Part shown: one piece after another, positions 14,206 to 17,123 of the stretch | How the letters are laid out: each line of letters starts with the position of its first letter | How positions within the stretch are numbered: position 1 is the stretch's first letter | DNA from: Anaerolineae bacterium | Lineage (GTDB): Bacteria; Chloroflexota; Anaerolineae; JAFGEY01 | Direction of reading: 5' to 3' | DNA: 17,123 bases | NCBI GenBank assembly: GCA_016929775.1 | Contig: JAFGIE010000276.1 | Coordinates: forward strand, 1 to 17,123 | Notes under the pieces: generated by a model | Database searches by the model: none | Seen by the model: only the letters and a program-made list of their open reading frames with translations | Told to the model about the DNA's origin: nothing | Position numbers and translations under genes: made by a program

Positions 14206-14217
14206 GAGGACGGGGAA
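14206..14217 (+). promoter_or_regulatory. Purine-rich ribosome binding region for the GTG start at 14221
   Basis: GAGGA (14206-14210) and GGGGAA (14212-14217) precede the GTG at 14221. The in-frame GTG at 14110 has no comparable site, and the extra 37 codons read unlike protein. The 117 bp before the start therefore look non-coding. Confidence 0.5.
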
Positions 14218-14220
14218 GCA

Positions 14221-15789
14221 GTGAGCGACCGTACGCGTGTCAAGACAACAGGACGCCCGCGCGCCAGGGCCCGCGGGCACGACAGCGAAATGGTGTCGCC
14301 GCGCCCGTCCCCCTCTCACGCGCACGCTAGCGAGGGCGCATGGCGCGCCTTGCAGCGCAGCCTGGGCAACCGTGGCGCCGGGCGGCTCCTGGCGTTGGGC
14401 CGCTCGCGCAGGGAGCTGCCGCCGCGTCTGCAGCGCGTGGTCCAGCGTGCGCTCAGCGCCGAGCAAAAGGCCGAGAACCTCAAGGCGGCGCGTTTCGCCG
14501 CGGATCCGCAGCTCGAAGCAGCGTTCGACAACAGCCCGCCGCTGCGCTGGGGCGCGCGCGGGGACGGCGTCGCCAAGGTCCAGCAGGCCCTGATCGACAG
14601 TGGATTCCAAATGCCGGTCTCGACCCGCAAGACCGGGTCTCCCGACGGCATCTATGGCAAGGAGACCTGGAGCACGGTCAAGGAGTTCCAGCAGGCGCAC
14701 AAGCTCGAGATCGACGGCAAGGTCGGGCGAGAGACGTTGGGCCGCCTGGACGCAATGTACGCGGGCCCTGCGCCACCCAAGACGACGCCCAAGGATCAGC
14801 CCGAGATCGGAGCTACCGAGAGCGAGATCGGCAAGCACGTCGTTGACGACATGGACAAGGCCAACGATTTCCGCCGCAACTCGCCCAGCTCTGGGATCTG
14901 GTACCCGCACCAGTACGAGGCCATGCACAAGCGGGACCCAGCCCATTTCCCGTGGAGCCCGGACCTGCGCCTCGGCTACGCCAACCCGGCTTACTGGGTA
15001 CGCGTCGCCAGCTTTCACTGGCTGCTCAAGCCAGGGGTGAGTGCCTCCTCAGCGCTCAAGGACTGGCTGCATGGACTGACCATCGCCGAGTGTAACTCGA
15101 CGCTGGTCGCGATCCAGATCAACGCCCTGCGCGCTGCGGTCGGCGATTCCAAGTTCGACGAGGCCTTTGGCTCTGCGGACAAGCCGATCCCACTCCAGCA
15201 GCGGTTGCGGGTCAAGTCGGGGACCAAAGGGACCCCGCTCGAAACGTACATGAAGCAGACGGAGGCGGCGAGCAAGGGCGAAAAGGGGACGCCCAACAAC
15301 CGCCCGGCGAAGGTCGGTGGGTGGCATTACTTTTACAACCATCCCAAGTACCTGCTCAAGCATCCGAATGGTGCGTTCCAGGGCGAGAACGCGATCTATG
15401 TCGGGCGCAACAAGGCAGGAGACCAGGTCTGGTCGGGTTTTGGCGTCTCGAACGTGACCGAGGCAGGCATGCTGACCGAGATGAAAGAAGCGCACAACCA
15501 AGAGCGATCGCAGGGGGACTATCGCGTGCTGGTCGAGTGGTATGCGCCCCACGCCCCCGAGCTCCGCCAGCCCACGCCTAATTACCCGGCACTCTATATC
15601 AAGTACATCGATCGCATTCCCGATGAGCACCGGCACGACAAGGGGGTGTACCCGGACAAGATCGACGAGAAGGCCATCCTCAGCGCCCCCGAGTACGAGC
15701 TGTGGGGCACCAAGCGCAAGGGAGGGTACGTGGGCGAGTCCGGGCTCGTCTTTGACGTGGAAAAGGTCAAGGCGCTGCGCAATGGGTAG
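14221..15789 (+). CDS. Putative eCIS effector: GN-motif, peptidoglycan-binding domain and Tgl-like transglutaminase domain
   Basis: The 522-residue protein is read from GTG 14221. After a basic leader, the GN motif is at 40-57 (AWRALQRSLGNRGAGRLL) and an RVVQRAL element at about 72-78. Residues about 107-180 match a PG_binding_1 domain (LRWGARGDGVAKVQQALIDS, then DGIYGKETWSTVKEFQQAH and DGKVGRETLGRLDA). Residues about 225-520 resemble the Bacillus spore-coat transglutaminase Tgl: NPAYWVR ... LLKPGVSASSALKDWL, then AECNST with Glu290-Cys291 (Tgl Glu115-Cys116), and FQGENAIYVG with Glu389 (Tgl Glu187). Where Tgl has GHG with His200, I align GFG with Phe407. Tgl is reported to work with a Cys-Glu dyad, so activity is plausible. 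Such enzymes cross-link or deamidate Gln side chains. The protein is much longer than Tgl, and the location implies delivery to a target cell. I recognised the match by eye. Confidence 0.72.
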   Translation: MSDRTRVKTTGRPRARARGHDSEMVSPRPSPSHAHASEGAWRALQRSLGNRGAGRLLALGRSRRELPPRLQRVVQRALSAEQKAENLKAARFAADPQLEAAFDNSPPLRWGARGDGVAKVQQALIDSGFQMPVSTRKTGSPDGIYGKETWSTVKEFQQAHKLEIDGKVGRETLGRLDAMYAGPAPPKTTPKDQPEIGATESEIGKHVVDDMDKANDFRRNSPSSGIWYPHQYEAMHKRDPAHFPWSPDLRLGYANPAYWVRVASFHWLLKPGVSASSALKDWLHGLTIAECNSTLVAIQINALRAAVGDSKFDEAFGSADKPIPLQQRLRVKSGTKGTPLETYMKQTEAASKGEKGTPNNRPAKVGGWHYFYNHPKYLLKHPNGAFQGENAIYVGRNKAGDQVWSGFGVSNVTEAGMLTEMKEAHNQERSQGDYRVLVEWYAPHAPELRQPTPNYPALYIKYIDRIPDEHRHDKGVYPDKIDEKAILSAPEYELWGTKRKGGYVGESGLVFDVEKVKALRNG

Positions 15790-15807
15790 TCCGATTGGAG
15801 TGCAGAC

Positions 15808-16389
15808 ATGGGAACGGCAGCGATGCAGATAGAGGTCCGCTATGCGGGCATGCATCTCGAGCGCCCGCCCAAGATCAGGCTGTTCACCGACGTCGCGTTG
15901 GCGAATGGCGGCGCGGCGGCGCGCTGGGTCTTGCTCCCGGACTGGCTGCCGCAGATTGCCGGCGCTGGGCACCAGGCGCACGCTCTCGAGGTCTACCTGT
16001 TGGGCGTGGGACCGCGCGTCGTGGTCGGGCACATGATCGGCGCGCGTGGCTGCCAGGCGCTGCTGCTGCCCGCCGGCGCCAGCATCCGCCTGCGCCAGTT
16101 CCCGATCCTGTTCTGGGGACACGAGATCCCGGATCAAGTGACGATCGAGGCGATCAGCGGGGCGCAGCTCACGATCGGGGGCGAACCCGCGGCGCAGTGG
16201 TTCGGGAGGGGACCAGATGGCAGTCCGCCCGGGTATCCGTCGAGCGAAGCGGGCGCCGACGTGGACGCCCGCACACTGGCAGAGCAAAGAGAGGTCTGCG
16301 CCGCGCACCGCACGGCGAACGGACAGGATCTGCGCGTCGCCCTGACCGAGGTGGAGCGCGTCCAGATCGTGATCGAGATCCCGGCGTAG
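15808..16389 (+). CDS. Hypothetical 193-residue beta-rich protein between two cargo-like genes
   Basis: I do not recognise this protein. The ATG at 15808 has GGAG (15797-15800) seven nucleotides upstream and is 18 bp after the transglutaminase-like gene, so the two are probably co-transcribed. The first 110 residues alternate short strands and turns (MQIEVRYAGM, ARWVLLPDWLPQ, ALEVYLLGVGPRVVVGHMI, ALLLPAGASIRLRQFPILF) and look like a compact beta sandwich. The middle (about 140-165) is Gly/Pro/Ser-rich, and the end (DLRVALTEVERVQIVIEIPA) is again strand-like. It has no signal peptide, no membrane segment, no GN motif and no visible catalytic signature. Its position directly after a putative toxin makes an immunity protein or chaperone possible, but eCIS cargo genes do not usually need immunity partners, so a small particle or regulatory protein is equally likely. 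Confidence 0.75.
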   Translation: MGTAAMQIEVRYAGMHLERPPKIRLFTDVALANGGAAARWVLLPDWLPQIAGAGHQAHALEVYLLGVGPRVVVGHMIGARGCQALLLPAGASIRLRQFPILFWGHEIPDQVTIEAISGAQLTIGGEPAAQWFGRGPDGSPPGYPSSEAGADVDARTLAEQREVCAAHRTANGQDLRVALTEVERVQIVIEIPA

Positions 16390-16443
16390 GGCGTGCGATC
16401 CCGCAGCTGCTGGCTGTTTCGGAGAAGCGCAGGTAAGCCGGCG

Positions 16444-16450
16444 AAAGGAG
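16444..16450 (+). promoter_or_regulatory. Ribosome binding site of the DUF4157 gene
   Basis: AAAGGAG lies eight nucleotides before the ATG at 16459, an excellent match that sets the start of this gene. Confidence 0.75.
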
Positions 16451-16458
16451 CAAGGACG

Positions 16459-17123
16459 ATGAAGAAAGAGATGATCAGGGACCACTCGACTGCTCCGCGC
16501 GAGCGAGAGGAGCAGCGATCGGGCGAGCAGCCCGTCAAGGCGCCGCAGGCCCGGAACAGCGTGGGCGACATTCACCGTGCGATCGGCAACCAGGCTGTGC
16601 AGCGGCTCCTCGCGCAGCGGAGTGGGCAGGGTCCGACCGAGGTGGACGAGCAGGTCGCCGACCGGATCCAGCGGGAGCGCGGCGGGGGCCAACCCTTGGA
16701 GGGCGGGGTCCAGGAGCAGATGGGGCAGGCCATGGGCCAGGACTTTCGCGATGTGCGGACGCACACTTCCCCCGAGGCGGATGCGTTGAGCCAGGAGCTG
16801 GGGGCAAAGGCCTTTACCGTCGGGCAGGACGTCTTTTTCCGGCAAGGCGCCTACGATCCCGGGTCCGGGGCGGGGAAGGAGCTGATCGCCCACGAACTGA
16901 CGCACGTCGTGCAACAGGGCAGCGGGCAGGTGCACGGTGGCCCTGGAATGACGCTCAACGCGCCGGGCGACGTTCACGAGCAGCAGGCTGACGCCGCGGC
17001 GCGCGCAGTCACCAGCGGCACGCCACAGCGGCAGGAAGAGGATCAGGTTCAGGCACAGGTCCCGGAAGAAGAAGAGGAGCTGGCGCAGGCGCAGGTCCCG
17101 GAAGAAGAAGAGGAGCTGGCGCA
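16459..17123 (+). CDS. DUF4157-domain protein with GN-motif and HELTH site, 3' partial
   Basis: The frame runs off the right edge after 221 complete codons. A charged leader (MKKEMIRDH) is followed by the GN motif at 35-51 (VGDIHRAIGNQAVQRLL), then a DUF4157 domain at about 75-185: LEGGVQEQMGQAMGQDFRDV, then RTHTSPEADALSQELGAKAF, the metallopeptidase-like site HELTH (145-149) inside ELIAHELTHVVQQG, and DVHEQQAD (171-178) supplying a possible third metal ligand or family signature. DUF4157 is known to be strongly associated with eCIS loci, where it occurs in candidate effectors, often fused to variable C-terminal toxin domains. HExxH is intact, so zinc-dependent proteolysis, perhaps self-processing, is possible. 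After residue 190 comes a Gln/Glu linker with a 12-residue acidic repeat. The likely toxin part lies outside the window. Confidence 0.9.
   Translation, partial: MKKEMIRDHSTAPREREEQRSGEQPVKAPQARNSVGDIHRAIGNQAVQRLLAQRSGQGPTEVDEQVADRIQRERGGGQPLEGGVQEQMGQAMGQDFRDVRTHTSPEADALSQELGAKAFTVGQDVFFRQGAYDPGSGAGKELIAHELTHVVQQGSGQVHGGPGMTLNAPGDVHEQQADAAARAVTSGTPQRQEEDQVQAQVPEEEEELAQAQVPEEEEELA
17053..17123 (+). repeat. 36-bp tandem repeat encoding AQVPEEEEELAQ, continuing beyond the window
   Basis: The first unit is at 17053-17088; the second starts at 17089 and is complete except for the last base at the window edge. The two differ at only one base in the overlap (gca/gcg). They encode an acidic, proline-containing spacer. 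The copy number is unknown because the array runs off the end. Confidence 0.88.

Noticed and set aside
14110..14220. N-terminal extension of the transglutaminase-like gene to a GTG at 14110
   Set aside because: No ribosome binding site, an atypical Cys-containing sequence, and a better start at 14221.
15049..16977. 642-codon minus-strand open frame across three plus-strand genes
   Set aside because: It spans the transglutaminase-like, 193-residue and DUF4157 genes, all supported on the plus strand.

Overview
The window is one run of plus-strand genes from a contractile phage-tail-like particle locus, best read as an extracellular contractile injection system (eCIS; Afp/PVC/MAC type), followed by its probable cargo genes. 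Supporting this are an Afp7-like tube protein with LysM, a VgrG/Afp8-like spike, a PAAR-like tip, a gp25 wedge protein, a gpJ/Afp11-like baseplate protein and an FHA-gpI/Afp12-like protein. No capsid, portal, terminase, integrase or lysis gene is visible, so a complete prophage is unlikely. Sheath, inner tube, tape measure, AAA+ ATPase and terminator genes are not in the window and may lie outside it. The DNA is very GC-rich, with GTG as well as ATG starts, Arg strongly preferred over Lys in low-complexity regions, and stops that are TAG (10) or TGA (3), never TAA. This suggests a high-GC environmental bacterium, for example Chloroflexota, Actinomycetota or Myxococcota. I cannot assign the phylum from sequence alone.

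Layout. 1-2004: a very long Pro/Ala/Arg low-complexity protein, open to the left edge, with an octapeptide repeat and a charged C-terminal helix. 2014-2076: 18-bp tandem repeats, each a small hairpin. 2091-8993: the structural block (LysM tube adaptor, spike, PAAR tip, gp25, a 176-residue protein with a beta-rich tail, gpJ-like baseplate protein, FHA-gpI fusion). 9061-17123: five proteins that look like cargo or accessory proteins plus one unrelated small protein. They are a helical protein of unknown function, an Ala/Gln coiled-coil protein with a long Arg-rich helical array, a protein with a hydrophobic patch, a peptidoglycan-binding plus transglutaminase (Tgl-like) protein, a 193-residue unknown, and a DUF4157 protein cut by the right edge.

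The most striking pattern is a roughly 17-20 residue motif (hydrophobic-rich, then GN-x-x-V-x-R-hydrophobic) near the N-terminus of six otherwise unrelated proteins: five in the 3' block and the 176-residue protein inside the structural block. A similar segment is familiar to me from DUF4157 proteins. I infer that it is a shared particle-docking or loading signal. On this reading the structural block builds the spike and baseplate, and the motif-bearing proteins are packaged or tethered and delivered. The clearest enzymatic candidate is the transglutaminase-like protein, which keeps the Glu-Cys pair and the second Glu of Bacillus Tgl but has Phe where I align the Tgl His.

All genes run in one direction with gaps of 3 to 135 bp, so one or two transcripts are plausible. 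The largest gap (10432-10566) is visibly less GC-rich and could hold an internal promoter, but I see no convincing -10/-35 pair or Rho-independent terminator anywhere.
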